Source: Flavobacteriaceae bacterium (lineage in GTDB: Bacteria; Bacteroidota; Bacteroidia; Flavobacteriales; Flavobacteriaceae). Taken from it: a DNA stretch of 26,878 nucleotides. The notes below the pieces were generated by a model. That model searched no databases, was not told where the DNA came from, and was given only the letters and a program-made list of their open reading frames with translations. Of this stretch, positions 8,306 through 15,876 are shown one piece after another (the stretch's first letter is position 1; each line of letters begins with the position of its first letter). The translations under genes were made by a program, and so were the position numbers. The stretch lies in contig DQCR01000065.1 in the NCBI GenBank assembly GCA_003533785.1, positions 1 through 26,878 on the forward strand, in the 5' to 3' direction.

Positions 8306-8370
8306 CACGCGTTATACATACACACTATACTTTTCCGGTTCGTCGCCCGCGTCGTCGCCCCTTGGGGTAA
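8299..8370 (+). CDS. Arg-rich leader peptide of the arginine operon
   Basis: A 23-codon frame starts at GTG, 4 bases after the -7 box, and stops at TAA 79 bases before the first arg-cluster gene. It begins VQTRVIHTHYTFPV and ends PVRRPRRRPLG. Six of 23 residues are arginine, five of them in a 6-codon stretch (codons 15, 16, 18, 19 and 20; CGT CGC CCG CGT CGT CGC). Only this frame of the segment gives arginines. Such a run directly upstream of arginine biosynthesis genes is the hallmark of a ribosome-stalling attenuator: scarce arginyl-tRNA would stall the ribosome there and change the RNA structure downstream. The prolines next to the arginines would slow ribosomes further. No Shine-Dalgarno is present, and the start would need leaderless initiation. 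The peptide is inferred from position and composition, not from homology. Confidence 0.65.
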   Translation: MQTRVIHTHYTFPVRRPRRRPLG

Positions 8371-8450
8371 TCTCTCTATTATGGGAACCTAGGTGCGTCC
8401 GGTTCTTTACTCGTCCTTCTCAATTTTTTTTATCATTCAATCCCTCCCAA
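8334..8450 (+). promoter_or_regulatory. Arg leader RNA with alternative pairings
   Basis: TCCGGTTC occurs at 8334-8341, immediately before the Arg codon run, and again at 8398-8405. Between them, GAACC (8385-8389) can pair with the GGTTC of either copy. The downstream pairing extends to 7 bp with two G-U pairs. A ribosome stalled on the Arg codons would cover the upstream copy and leave the downstream hairpin free to form. TTGGGG (8362-8367), the last two leader codons, can also pair with TCCCAA (8445-8450), which touches the ATG of the first gene. A run of eight T lies at 8424-8431 but not right after a stem, so a classical terminator is not clear. Confidence 0.45.
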
Positions 8451-9031
8451 TGGAGATTTTAATTGCACGTTCAAAACATATAAAATACGCCCAAGCCATC
8501 AGCGAAGAAATTGATGCTTCGGCAAAAGTTCGCGGAACCGGAATCGCTCGTAGGTCCCCAGAATACATTGCTTCCAAAATGGAAAAACAGCAGGCTATTA
8601 TTGCCCTTTCCGAGGGGCAAATTGCTGGTTTTTGCTACATTGAAGTTTGGGGACAAGGCCAGTATTTGGCCCATTCAGGTCTTATTGTTTTTCCAAAATA
8701 TAGAGGAAATGGCTTGGCCAAAATCATTAAGAAAAAAACATTAGAGTATTCACAAAAGTGCTATCCTGAAGCCAAAATATTCGGTATTACTACGGGGAAA
8801 GCCGTCATGAAAATCAACTCGGACTTGGGTTATAAACCCGTTCACTTTTCGGAACTCACCGACGATTTGGAGTTTTGGAAGGGGTGTCAAAGTTGTAAAA
8901 ACTACGATGTATTGATCCGAACCGAACGAACCATGTGCCTGTGCACAGGTATGCTCTATGAAGGACCCAAAAAAGGAACGTCTAAAAAATCAAATTGGAA
9001 AAAGCTTTTTTCCACTAAAAAACGATCATGA
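8450..9031 (+). CDS. GNAT acyltransferase, candidate N-acylglutamate synthase
   Basis: A 193-residue GNAT-fold protein. The acyl-CoA binding loop is visible as VFPKYRGNGLA (residues 80-90), preceded by the strands FCYIEVWGQGQY and AHSGLIV. The C-terminal part has an unusual cysteine set, C146-x2-C149 and C163-x-C165, in GCQSCKNYD and TMCLCTGMLY, which could hold a metal or form disulfides. As the first gene of the arg operon, with no argJ or classical argA in the window, it is the natural candidate for acylating glutamate, the first step of the pathway. This is inferred from context; whether acetyl- or succinyl-CoA is used is open. ATG 8450 is chosen over an in-frame ATG at 8393 because the latter adds an unrelated hydrophobic stretch inside the leader region. 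The end overlaps argG by 4 bases (ATGA). The last 20 residues are a basic tail. Confidence 0.8.
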   Translation: MEILIARSKHIKYAQAISEEIDASAKVRGTGIARRSPEYIASKMEKQQAIIALSEGQIAGFCYIEVWGQGQYLAHSGLIVFPKYRGNGLAKIIKKKTLEYSQKCYPEAKIFGITTGKAVMKINSDLGYKPVHFSELTDDLEFWKGCQSCKNYDVLIRTERTMCLCTGMLYEGPKKGTSKKSNWKKLFSTKKRS

Positions 9032-10212
9032 AAAAACTTGTATTGGCCTATAGTGGCGGTCTCGATACTTCTTACTGCCTGAGAAGTCTTTCCCAAAAAG
9101 ACTTTGATGTTCATGCTGTAAGTGTAAATACGGGAGGCTTTAGCCCAGAAGAAGTCAAAGAAATGAAAGTCAAAGCACTCGCTTTGGGTGCTTCCCATTA
9201 TGAGAATATTGATGCTTTGGATAGTTACTACCTGCGTATTGTGCAATTTCTCTTGTATGGAAATATTCTTCGTAACGGTACCTACCCTTTATCCGTATCC
9301 GCAGAACGAATTGTTCAGGGCTTAGATATTATAGCCTATGCCCAAAAAATTGGAGCAGACGCGATTGCACACGGAAGTACAGGTGCAGGCAATGACCAAG
9401 TGCGTTTTGATATGATCTTTCAAATCCTGGCCCCAAATATTGAAATCATCACCCCCATTCGCGATCAGCAATTATCCCGACAAGAAGAAATTGACTATCT
9501 GAAAAAAGAAGGTTTTGAAATGTCTTGGGAGAAAGCAAAGTACTCCATCAACCAAGGTCTTTGGGGAACCAGTGTGGGCGGAGCCGAAACGCTTACCTCA
9601 CACCAAAACTTACCTGAAGAGGCGTATCCATCCCCATTGGTGCGAAACGATTCTCTAAAAATAGAAATCACTTTTGAAAGAGGACAGGCCGTTGCTATAG
9701 ACGGTAAGGAAGACTCCCCTGTTGCTGTCATCCAACAGCTGCAAGCCCTTGCTGCTCCATTTGCTATCGGCCGCGATATTCATGTGGGCGACACCATTGT
9801 GGGTATCAAAGGGCGGGTGGGCTTTGAGGCAGCCGCCCCAATTATATTAATCAAAGCCCATCAATTGCTGGAAAAACATACCTTAAGTAAATGGCAACTT
9901 TTCCAAAAAGAACAGCTGGGTCAATTCTATGGTATGCAACTCCACGAAGGACATTATTTGGATCCTGTGATGCGGGATATAGAAGCCTTTCTTTTGTCCA
10001 GTCAGCAAACCGTTAGTGGTCGTGTTGCTGTACAGCTTCACCCCTACCGATTTGAGCTGGAAGGCATTCGTTCCGATAACGATCTGATGCAAGCCAAGTT
10101 TGGCAGCTATGGAGAAATGAATACGGCATGGAACGCCGAGGAAGCCAAAGGTTTTATCAAAGTGCTGGCCACCGCATCTAAAGTGTATCACTCTGTAAAT
10201 AAAAAACTATGA
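9028..10212 (+). CDS. argG: Argininosuccinate synthase
   Basis: A 394-residue cytoplasmic enzyme that joins citrulline and aspartate with ATP to give argininosuccinate. The ATP pyrophosphatase loop AYSGGLDTS is at residues 7-15. Further family stretches are GNILRNGTYPLSVSAERIVQGL, AHGSTGAGNDQVRFD (citrulline/aspartate region) and WGTSVGGAETLT. The length is normal. It overlaps the GNAT gene and argC by 4 bases each (ATGA both times), which points to coupled translation. In this operon it acts after deacylation by ArgE, although its gene comes near the front. Confidence 0.96.
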   Translation: MKKLVLAYSGGLDTSYCLRSLSQKDFDVHAVSVNTGGFSPEEVKEMKVKALALGASHYENIDALDSYYLRIVQFLLYGNILRNGTYPLSVSAERIVQGLDIIAYAQKIGADAIAHGSTGAGNDQVRFDMIFQILAPNIEIITPIRDQQLSRQEEIDYLKKEGFEMSWEKAKYSINQGLWGTSVGGAETLTSHQNLPEEAYPSPLVRNDSLKIEITFERGQAVAIDGKEDSPVAVIQQLQALAAPFAIGRDIHVGDTIVGIKGRVGFEAAAPIILIKAHQLLEKHTLSKWQLFQKEQLGQFYGMQLHEGHYLDPVMRDIEAFLLSSQQTVSGRVAVQLHPYRFELEGIRSDNDLMQAKFGSYGEMNTAWNAEEAKGFIKVLATASKVYHSVNKKL

Positions 10213-11180
10213 AAAAGGTTGGCATCATAGGAGGGTCTGGAATCACTGGAGGTGAATTGATTCGCTTGGTTTTAAATCATCCTTGCTTATCTCTGGACTT
10301 TGTCTACTCTACCACCCGCCCGGGAACACGCTTAGCAGAAACGCATTCAGATTTGTTGGGACAAACAACGCTTTGTTTTTCCGATAAGGTAAATCCCGAA
10401 GTAGAAGCGGTTTTCCTGTGCTTAGGGCACGGCCATTCCAAGCCTTTTTTGGAGGCACACCATTTTAGTGATACCACTGTGATTATTGACTTGAGTAATG
10501 AATTCCGCCTCCAAAAGGAAGCGAACTTCCAGAGTGAGTCATTTGTCTATGGTTTGCCAGAGTATCAAAGAGAACGAATTCAACAAGCCCGTTGCATTGC
10601 TAACCCAGGGTGTTTTGCCACGGCCATACAGCTAGCCTTGCTCCCTTTGGCTCATCATCAATCGATAAACAATTCGGTTCATATCAATGCAGTGACTGGC
10701 AGTACGGGAGCCGGTGTGGGACTGAGTCCTACCACACACTTCAGTTGGCGGAATCAGAATGTGAGTTGGTACAAACCCTTTACGCACCAGCATTTGGATG
10801 AAATTGAAGAGACCTTATTTTCTAAGCAAGAGGCTCGAGAACTTCTCTTCCTCCCCCAACGAGGAAACTTTACCCGAGGGATTTTTGCCACTGCTTACAC
10901 TCGTTATGATGGCAGTCTTCAGGAGGTACAAGACTTGTTTGAAAACTATTATGAAAACCATCCTTTTACACAGGTCTCCCAAAAAGAGGTGCATCTAAAA
11001 CAAGTTATCAATACCAATCAATGCCATATCCATTTGCACCAACACCAAGACTACTTACTCATTACTTCTGTGCTCGACAATCTTCTAAAAGGAGCTTCGG
11101 GCCAAGCCCTGCAAAACCTTAACTTGATTATGGGTTGGGAAGAAACTCTAGGGCTTCAACTAAAAGCAACCCACTATTAA
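10209..11180 (+). CDS. argC: N-acetyl-gamma-glutamyl-phosphate reductase
   Basis: A 323-residue NADPH-dependent reductase that converts the N-acylglutamyl phosphate made by ArgB to the semialdehyde. The N-terminal nucleotide fold shows GIIGGSGITGGELIRL (residues 5-20). The catalytic cysteine is C135 in ANPGCFATAIQLALLPL, the standard ArgC active site. LSNEFRL and VTGSTGAGVGLSPTTHFSWR are also family hallmarks. Catalytic histidine candidates lie in the C-terminal half. The sequence does not tell whether the acyl group is acetyl or succinyl. It starts inside the argG stop and is followed by proC after 10 bases. Confidence 0.95.
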   Translation: MKKVGIIGGSGITGGELIRLVLNHPCLSLDFVYSTTRPGTRLAETHSDLLGQTTLCFSDKVNPEVEAVFLCLGHGHSKPFLEAHHFSDTTVIIDLSNEFRLQKEANFQSESFVYGLPEYQRERIQQARCIANPGCFATAIQLALLPLAHHQSINNSVHINAVTGSTGAGVGLSPTTHFSWRNQNVSWYKPFTHQHLDEIEETLFSKQEARELLFLPQRGNFTRGIFATAYTRYDGSLQEVQDLFENYYENHPFTQVSQKEVHLKQVINTNQCHIHLHQHQDYLLITSVLDNLLKGASGQALQNLNLIMGWEETLGLQLKATHY

Positions 11181-11190
11181 TTTTTCACTT

Positions 11191-11985
11191 ATGAGAATCG
11201 CTATTATCGGAACTGGAAATTTAGGACTCAGCATTGCCAAAGGCATTGTATTGAACCAAACGCACACTTCTCTCTATTTAACCAAACGCAATCTCGCTGC
11301 CATTGAGAAATGGAAAGACTATGAAGCAGTGACACTAACAACCGACAACAGAGAAGCGGTTCAGAATTCGGATATTCTCATTTTTGCAGTACAACCCAAT
11401 CAATTGGAAGAAATTCTAACAGAGGTTAGGGATTTGTTTACTGAAAAGCATGTATTGATATCTACCATCACAGGATTTAAAATCAGCAGAATGGAGGGTA
11501 TTGTAGGGGCTGATTATCCGATTATCCGTTCCATGCCTAATACAGCTATTGCTGTTGGAAAGTCCATGACCTGCCTCTGTTCCAACACCAAGGGAGAAAA
11601 AAGAGTCGCTATTGCCGAAGCCATTTTCAATGCATTGGGAACCACCATTGCCATTGAAGAAGAACATATGCAAGCAGCTACTGTAATTTGTGCCAGTGGA
11701 ATTGCTTTTTGGATGCGATTGATTCGTGCTACTACCCAGGGAGGTGTTCAGCTTGGTTTTGATGCTGAAATTGCCATGAAAATGTCCATGCAAACCGCTT
11801 TGGGGGCAGCGAGTCTATTAATTGAAACAAACTCCCATCCCGAACAAGAAATCGATCGAGTGACCACGCCTAGAGGATGTACAATCACGGGCTTAAACGA
11901 AATGGAACACCAAGGTTTAAGTAGTTCTCTGATTAGAGGGCTCAATGCATCCTTTGAAAAAATCAATGAAATTTCAAAATCATGA
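11191..11985 (+). CDS. proC: Pyrroline-5-carboxylate reductase
   Basis: A 264-residue enzyme that reduces pyrroline-5-carboxylate to proline with NAD(P)H. The N-terminal Rossmann motif is IAIIGTGNLGLSIAKG (residues 3-18). RSMPNTAIAVGKSMTCLC follows, then the C-terminal dimer domain with ASGIAFWMRLIRATTQGGVQLGF and the signature-like VTTPRGCTITGLNEMEHQG. It is placed between argC and argD and overlaps argD by 4 bases. Its presence suggests that the operon also serves proline formation or the exchange between ornithine and proline, for example if the aminotransferase ArgD makes glutamate semialdehyde from ornithine. That link is an inference. Confidence 0.92.
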   Translation: MRIAIIGTGNLGLSIAKGIVLNQTHTSLYLTKRNLAAIEKWKDYEAVTLTTDNREAVQNSDILIFAVQPNQLEEILTEVRDLFTEKHVLISTITGFKISRMEGIVGADYPIIRSMPNTAIAVGKSMTCLCSNTKGEKRVAIAEAIFNALGTTIAIEEEHMQAATVICASGIAFWMRLIRATTQGGVQLGFDAEIAMKMSMQTALGAASLLIETNSHPEQEIDRVTTPRGCTITGLNEMEHQGLSSSLIRGLNASFEKINEISKS

Positions 11986-13103
11986 AGCTATTTGAGGTCT
12001 ATCCGCTGTATGATGTCCAGCCCACTCGTGCAAAGGATGTCTATGTGTATGATGCTGAGGGAACCGCTTACTTAGACCTCTACGGAGGGCATGCGGTGAT
12101 TTCAATTGGGCATAGCCACCCACACTATGTTCAGAGTTTACATGAACAACTGGACAATATCGCTTTCTATTCCAATGCCATTCAAAATCCTTGGCAACAA
12201 AAATTGGCTGATGCCATAGGCGAACATTCCTGTCTGCACGATTACCAGCTTTTTATGTGTAGCTCTGGAGCAGAAGCCATTGAAAATGCATTGAAGATGG
12301 CTTCATTCCATACTGGTAAAAAACGTGTATTAGCTTTTAAAGGAGCTTTTCATGGACGGACCTCAGCCGCTGTAGCCGTAACCGATAATCAAAAAATTAT
12401 CGCTCCTCTGAATGCACAGCAAGCCGTTTGTTTTGTCCCTTTTGAGGATCATCAAGCGGTAGAAAAAGAGCTTCAAAAAGGAGACGTGTGTGCTGTGATT
12501 TTTGAACCCATTCAAGGCGTTGGTGGATTGGATACTCCTTCCAAGGAATTTATTATCCAATTGGAACGTTTGTGTCAACACTATAATACCTGTCTAATTG
12601 CCGATGAGGTTCAGTCTGGCTTTTCTCGATCAGGTACTTTTTTTGCTTTTCAAAATACGTCCATAAAACCCCATATCATTACAATGGCCAAAGGCATGGG
12701 TAATGGATTCCCCGTGGGAGGTATTCTCATTCACCCCGACCTTAAAGCACAATATGGACTTTTAGGGACTACTTTCGGAGGGAATCACCTTGCTTGTCGT
12801 GCGGCGCTAGCCGTACTGGACGTCTTGAAACGAGACAAACTTCAAGAACACGCAGGTCAAATGGAACAGTATTTTAGAGAAAAAGCTGCTCAAATTCCAG
12901 GGGTAAAAATAAAGGGACGTGGCTTAATGCTTGGATTGGAGTTCGACTTTGAAGTAGGTCCCCTACGAAAACGACTCATTCACGAAAAACATATTTTTAC
13001 CGGTGGTAGTAGTAATAAAAAAGTATTGCGTATCCTGCCACCCTTAACAGTACAAACGGAACATTTTGATGCCTTTTTTACCGCTTTACACGATGTATTA
13101 TGA
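11982..13103 (+). CDS. argD: Acetyl/succinylornithine aminotransferase
   Basis: A 373-residue class III PLP-dependent aminotransferase that moves an amino group from glutamate to the N-acylglutamate semialdehyde. Visible landmarks are GGHAVISIGHSHPHYV, CSSGAEAIENALKMA (residues 93-107), FKGAFHGRTSAAVAVTD, the aspartate of LIADEVQSGFSRSG (D208) and the PLP lysine K237 in ITMAKGMGNGFPVGG. It is slightly shorter than the usual 390-400 residues of ArgD, with a compact N terminus. Overlaps of 4 bases on both sides (proC before, argF' after) indicate coupled translation. Related enzymes also accept ornithine, which could explain the neighbouring proC. Confidence 0.94.
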   Translation: MKLFEVYPLYDVQPTRAKDVYVYDAEGTAYLDLYGGHAVISIGHSHPHYVQSLHEQLDNIAFYSNAIQNPWQQKLADAIGEHSCLHDYQLFMCSSGAEAIENALKMASFHTGKKRVLAFKGAFHGRTSAAVAVTDNQKIIAPLNAQQAVCFVPFEDHQAVEKELQKGDVCAVIFEPIQGVGGLDTPSKEFIIQLERLCQHYNTCLIADEVQSGFSRSGTFFAFQNTSIKPHIITMAKGMGNGFPVGGILIHPDLKAQYGLLGTTFGGNHLACRAALAVLDVLKRDKLQEHAGQMEQYFREKAAQIPGVKIKGRGLMLGLEFDFEVGPLRKRLIHEKHIFTGGSSNKKVLRILPPLTVQTEHFDAFFTALHDVL

Positions 13104-14047
13104 CTCATTTATTCACACTAGAAGATTGGCCCAACATTCACCAAACTGTAGCTCAAGCCGCTTTATTTAAAAAAGATCCTTTGAAAGCTGCTCAACTGGG
13201 TCGGGGCAAGACCCTTGGTTTGGTTTTTTTAAATCCTAGCCTACGCACCCGGATGAGTACCGAAAAAGCAGCACAAAATTTGGGAATGAACGTTTTGGTT
13301 TTGAACATCAATCAAGACAGTTGGCAATTGGAATTCGATCACGGTACGGTGATGGAAGGGATTCGCTCAGAACATGTCAAAGAAGCCGCGGCAGTGATCT
13401 CGCAATACTGTGACATTGTTGCCATACGAGCGTTTGCAAAATTACAAAATCGAGACAAAGATCAAGCCGAACAAGTGCTACAGAGCTTTATTCAATACGC
13501 ACAAATACCGGTTGTGAACTTGGAAAGTGCGATGGCTCATCCCCTTCAGGCCTTAGCCGATGCCATGACACTCAACGAACACCCAATACCGCATCGACCA
13601 AAGGTAGTACTCAGTTGGGCCCCGCATCCCAAAGCACTGCCGCAAGCTGTGCCCAACTCCTTTATCCGAATGATGAAACAACAAGAGGCCGATTTGATTA
13701 TCACGCATCCTGAGGGCTATGCCTTGGACCCTAAACTCACTCAAGGTATCCCATGTATAACCGATCAAGAAGAAGCATTTCAAGAGGCAGATTTTATTTA
13801 CGGTAAAAACTGGTCTTCTTATGAGTCCTATGGTCAAGTGCTTCGTACGGATTCCGACTGGATGATTACTGAAAAAAAAATGGCACGCACTCGAGAGGCA
13901 AAATTTATGCATTGTCTTCCCGTGCGTCGAAACGTCGTGGTTGCAGATGGTGTACTAGACAGTCCCAATAGCTTGGTGATTGAACAAGCCAACAATCGAA
14001 CTTATACCGCGCAAGCGGTTCTCCAAAAAATATTGCAGGATGGCTGA
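13100..14047 (+). CDS. argF': N-acylornithine carbamoyltransferase (acetyl or succinyl)
   Basis: A 315-residue transcarbamylase. The carbamoyl-phosphate loop reads NPSLRTRMST (residues 45-54), HPLQ is at 147-150 and HCLPVRRN at 271-278. SLRTR together with the conserved LVLNINQDSWQLEFDHGTVMEG stretch fits the acetyl/succinylornithine transcarbamylases of Xanthomonas and Bacteroides rather than ordinary ornithine transcarbamylase. W75, E142, H176 and K236 agree with positions I recall as ligand-binding in that group. The known specificity residue, Glu in the acetyl enzyme and Pro in the succinyl enzyme, is Ser90 here (GIRSEHVKEA), so the substrate cannot be assigned. It overlaps argD by 4 bases and argB by 8. 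Confidence 0.92.
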   Translation: MTHLFTLEDWPNIHQTVAQAALFKKDPLKAAQLGRGKTLGLVFLNPSLRTRMSTEKAAQNLGMNVLVLNINQDSWQLEFDHGTVMEGIRSEHVKEAAAVISQYCDIVAIRAFAKLQNRDKDQAEQVLQSFIQYAQIPVVNLESAMAHPLQALADAMTLNEHPIPHRPKVVLSWAPHPKALPQAVPNSFIRMMKQQEADLIITHPEGYALDPKLTQGIPCITDQEEAFQEADFIYGKNWSSYESYGQVLRTDSDWMITEKKMARTREAKFMHCLPVRRNVVVADGVLDSPNSLVIEQANNRTYTAQAVLQKILQDG

Positions 14048-14813
14048 TCTTCATTTAATAAAAGCCGGCGGGAATTTGTTGGAAGATTCTGAAATACGCA
14101 AAAAATTTTTAACCCATTTTGCTTTGCTCGAAGGTCCCAAAATTTTGGTACACGGGGGAGGTAAATCGGCCACCACTCTAGCTGCAAAAATGGGATTGGA
14201 AGTACAAATGGTGGACGGTCGGCGGATTACTGATCGTGCAATGCTAGAAATAGCTTGTATGACCTATGCCGGGTTGCTCAACAAAAGTATTGTTGCGGAA
14301 CTGCAGGCCTTGGATTGCAATGCTATTGGACTTTCTGGTGCTGATGGTAACGCTATTCGAGCCGTCAAACGCCCTGTGAAGGAAATAGATTACGGTTTTG
14401 TAGGTGATATAACAAAGATCAATACGGCACTTTTTGATCAATTTTGCCAGTCTGGAATTGTTCCTGTTTGCTGTGCCTTGACGCATGACGGGCAAGGGCA
14501 ATTATTGAATACCAATGCGGATACCTTAGCCGCTGAGATTTCTAAATGCCTATCCACAAAGTATGAAGTATATCTCACCTATTGCTTTGAAAAACCTGGT
14601 GTACTCCTTAACATAGAAGACTCCAATTCCTTAGTCCCTACTCTGGATCGTACACATTTTGAAGCATTAAAAAAATCAAATCAAATAGTGGCCGGTATGA
14701 TACCCAAGCTCACTAATTGTTTCGATGCTATAGAGGGGGGTGTGCAAGAGGTTCGTATTGGCCAAATGGAACTCCTTAACCAAACCATCCCACACACCAA
14801 AATTCAATTGTAA
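14040..14813 (+). CDS. argB: Acetylglutamate kinase
   Basis: A 257-residue amino acid kinase that phosphorylates the gamma-carboxyl of N-acylglutamate. LIKAGGNLLEDSEIRKKF at the N terminus and KILVHGGGKSATTLAAKMG hold the glycine-rich ATP and substrate loops. DGRRITDRAMLEIACM and IVPVCCALTHDGQGQLLNTNADTLAAEI are standard ArgB stretches, and AGMIPKLTNCFDAIEGG is the C-terminal lysine-containing motif. The start at ATG 14040 is chosen because MADLHLIKAGG is the normal N terminus. An earlier in-frame ATG at 13980 would extend deep into argF'. The protein lacks the N-terminal helix that arginine-inhibited hexameric kinases carry, so feedback by arginine on this enzyme is less likely (inference). 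Confidence 0.94.
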   Translation: MADLHLIKAGGNLLEDSEIRKKFLTHFALLEGPKILVHGGGKSATTLAAKMGLEVQMVDGRRITDRAMLEIACMTYAGLLNKSIVAELQALDCNAIGLSGADGNAIRAVKRPVKEIDYGFVGDITKINTALFDQFCQSGIVPVCCALTHDGQGQLLNTNADTLAAEISKCLSTKYEVYLTYCFEKPGVLLNIEDSNSLVPTLDRTHFEALKKSNQIVAGMIPKLTNCFDAIEGGVQEVRIGQMELLNQTIPHTKIQL

Positions 14814-14814
14814 G

Positions 14815-15876
14815 ATGAACGCTTTAAAAGAACATTCAATTCAATTGCTGCAACAACTGATTGCCACAGAATCATTTTCCGAAAATGAGGGTGGAACTGC
14901 TCGTCATTTGAAGGATTGGTGTAACGTTCATGGCATCCAATACGAAGAAATAGGGCATACAGTGTGGGCTACAAACAAGCACTATTCACCCGACAAACCC
15001 ACCTTATTATTAAATTCTCATCACGACACCGTCCGCCCAAACAAAGCGTATACTCGCGATCCTTTCGAAGCCACTATTGAAGACGGAAAACTCTTTGGAC
15101 TAGGAAGCAATGATGCTGGTGGTGCTCTGGTATCCTTACTCGCCACTTTTACACACTTTTATGCAGCCACCGATCTGTCTCACAATCTTTTATTTGTTGG
15201 GTCTGTGGAAGAAGAAACCGCAGGTTCTAAAAGCCTCCGTGGCATTCTCAAAGATTTACCATCTGTTGACCTTGCCTTGGTAGGCGAACCCACCCTGCTA
15301 GACATGGCTATCGCTGAGAAAGGTCTCCTGGTTTTTGATGGTACAATCAAAGGGACTCCCAGCCACGCAGCTCATCCCAATGCCAATAATCCGATTATGA
15401 AACTCCCCGAAGTATTGGCCTGGTTTTCAAATTATACTTTTGATCGGGAATCCCCTGTTCTGGGGCCTGTAAAAATGACGGTCACACAGATTGCGGCGGG
15501 TTCACAACACAATGTTGTTCCGTCCCAAGTAAAGTTAGTGGTAGACGTGCGTGTTAACGATCAATATAACAATGCGGAGTTGGCTGATTTACTTCAAAAA
15601 GAAGCTCCTTGTGAACTTACTCCTCGGTCTTTACATTTAGAATCCTCTGCTATTTCAAAAACACATCCTTTGGTTCAAGCAGGAATAGTATTGGGACGAA
15701 AGACCTACGGCTCTCCAACACTGTCGGATCAAGCCGCACTTAAATGTCCTTCTCTTAAGATGGGACCTGGTGATTCGCAACGCTCGCACTCGGCTGATGA
15801 ATTTATTTATGTGGCTGAAATTGAACAGGCCATTGATCTGTATATCGCTTTACTCAACCAATTCCTTTACACATGA
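14815..15876 (+). CDS. argE: M20-family N-acylornithine/citrulline deacylase
   Basis: A 353-residue M20 zinc hydrolase. The metal and catalytic residues are in place: H69 and D71 in NSHHDTVRP, the bridging aspartate D100 in GLGSNDAGG, the catalytic glutamates in SVEEETAGS (132-134), GEPT, and a late histidine in SQRSHSADEFI. SHAAHPNANNPI belongs to the lid domain. In this operon the substrate should be the acylated citrulline produced by ArgF', as in Xanthomonas and Bacteroides, giving citrulline for ArgG. The start ATG 14815 follows the argB stop by one base. An in-frame ATG at 14740 would run through the end of argB and is unlikely. The end overlaps argH by 4 bases. Confidence 0.92.
   Translation: MNALKEHSIQLLQQLIATESFSENEGGTARHLKDWCNVHGIQYEEIGHTVWATNKHYSPDKPTLLLNSHHDTVRPNKAYTRDPFEATIEDGKLFGLGSNDAGGALVSLLATFTHFYAATDLSHNLLFVGSVEEETAGSKSLRGILKDLPSVDLALVGEPTLLDMAIAEKGLLVFDGTIKGTPSHAAHPNANNPIMKLPEVLAWFSNYTFDRESPVLGPVKMTVTQIAAGSQHNVVPSQVKLVVDVRVNDQYNNAELADLLQKEAPCELTPRSLHLESSAISKTHPLVQAGIVLGRKTYGSPTLSDQAALKCPSLKMGPGDSQRSHSADEFIYVAEIEQAIDLYIALLNQFLYT

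Noticed and set aside
8424..8431. Run of eight T as an intrinsic attenuator terminator.
   Set aside because: No stable stem ends directly before it. The nearest hairpin ends at 8405-8407, so I describe alternative pairings but do not call a terminator.
8442..8448. CCCTCCC just before the GNAT ATG as a ribosome signal.
   Set aside because: It resembles anti-Shine-Dalgarno, not Shine-Dalgarno, and cannot pair with 16S rRNA. I mention it only as a possible partner of TTGGGG in the leader.
8393..8449. In-frame ATG extension of the GNAT protein (MRPVLYSSFSIFF...).
   Set aside because: It lies in the leader RNA between the Arg leader frame and the first gene. The hydrophobic extension does not match a GNAT N terminus, and ATG 8450 begins the fold directly.
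8256..8462. 68-codon frame overlapping the arg promoter and leader.
   Set aside because: Its ATG lies upstream of the expected transcription start. It reads the Arg-codon segment as SSPASSP and overlaps the real GNAT start, so it is a shadow of the leader region.
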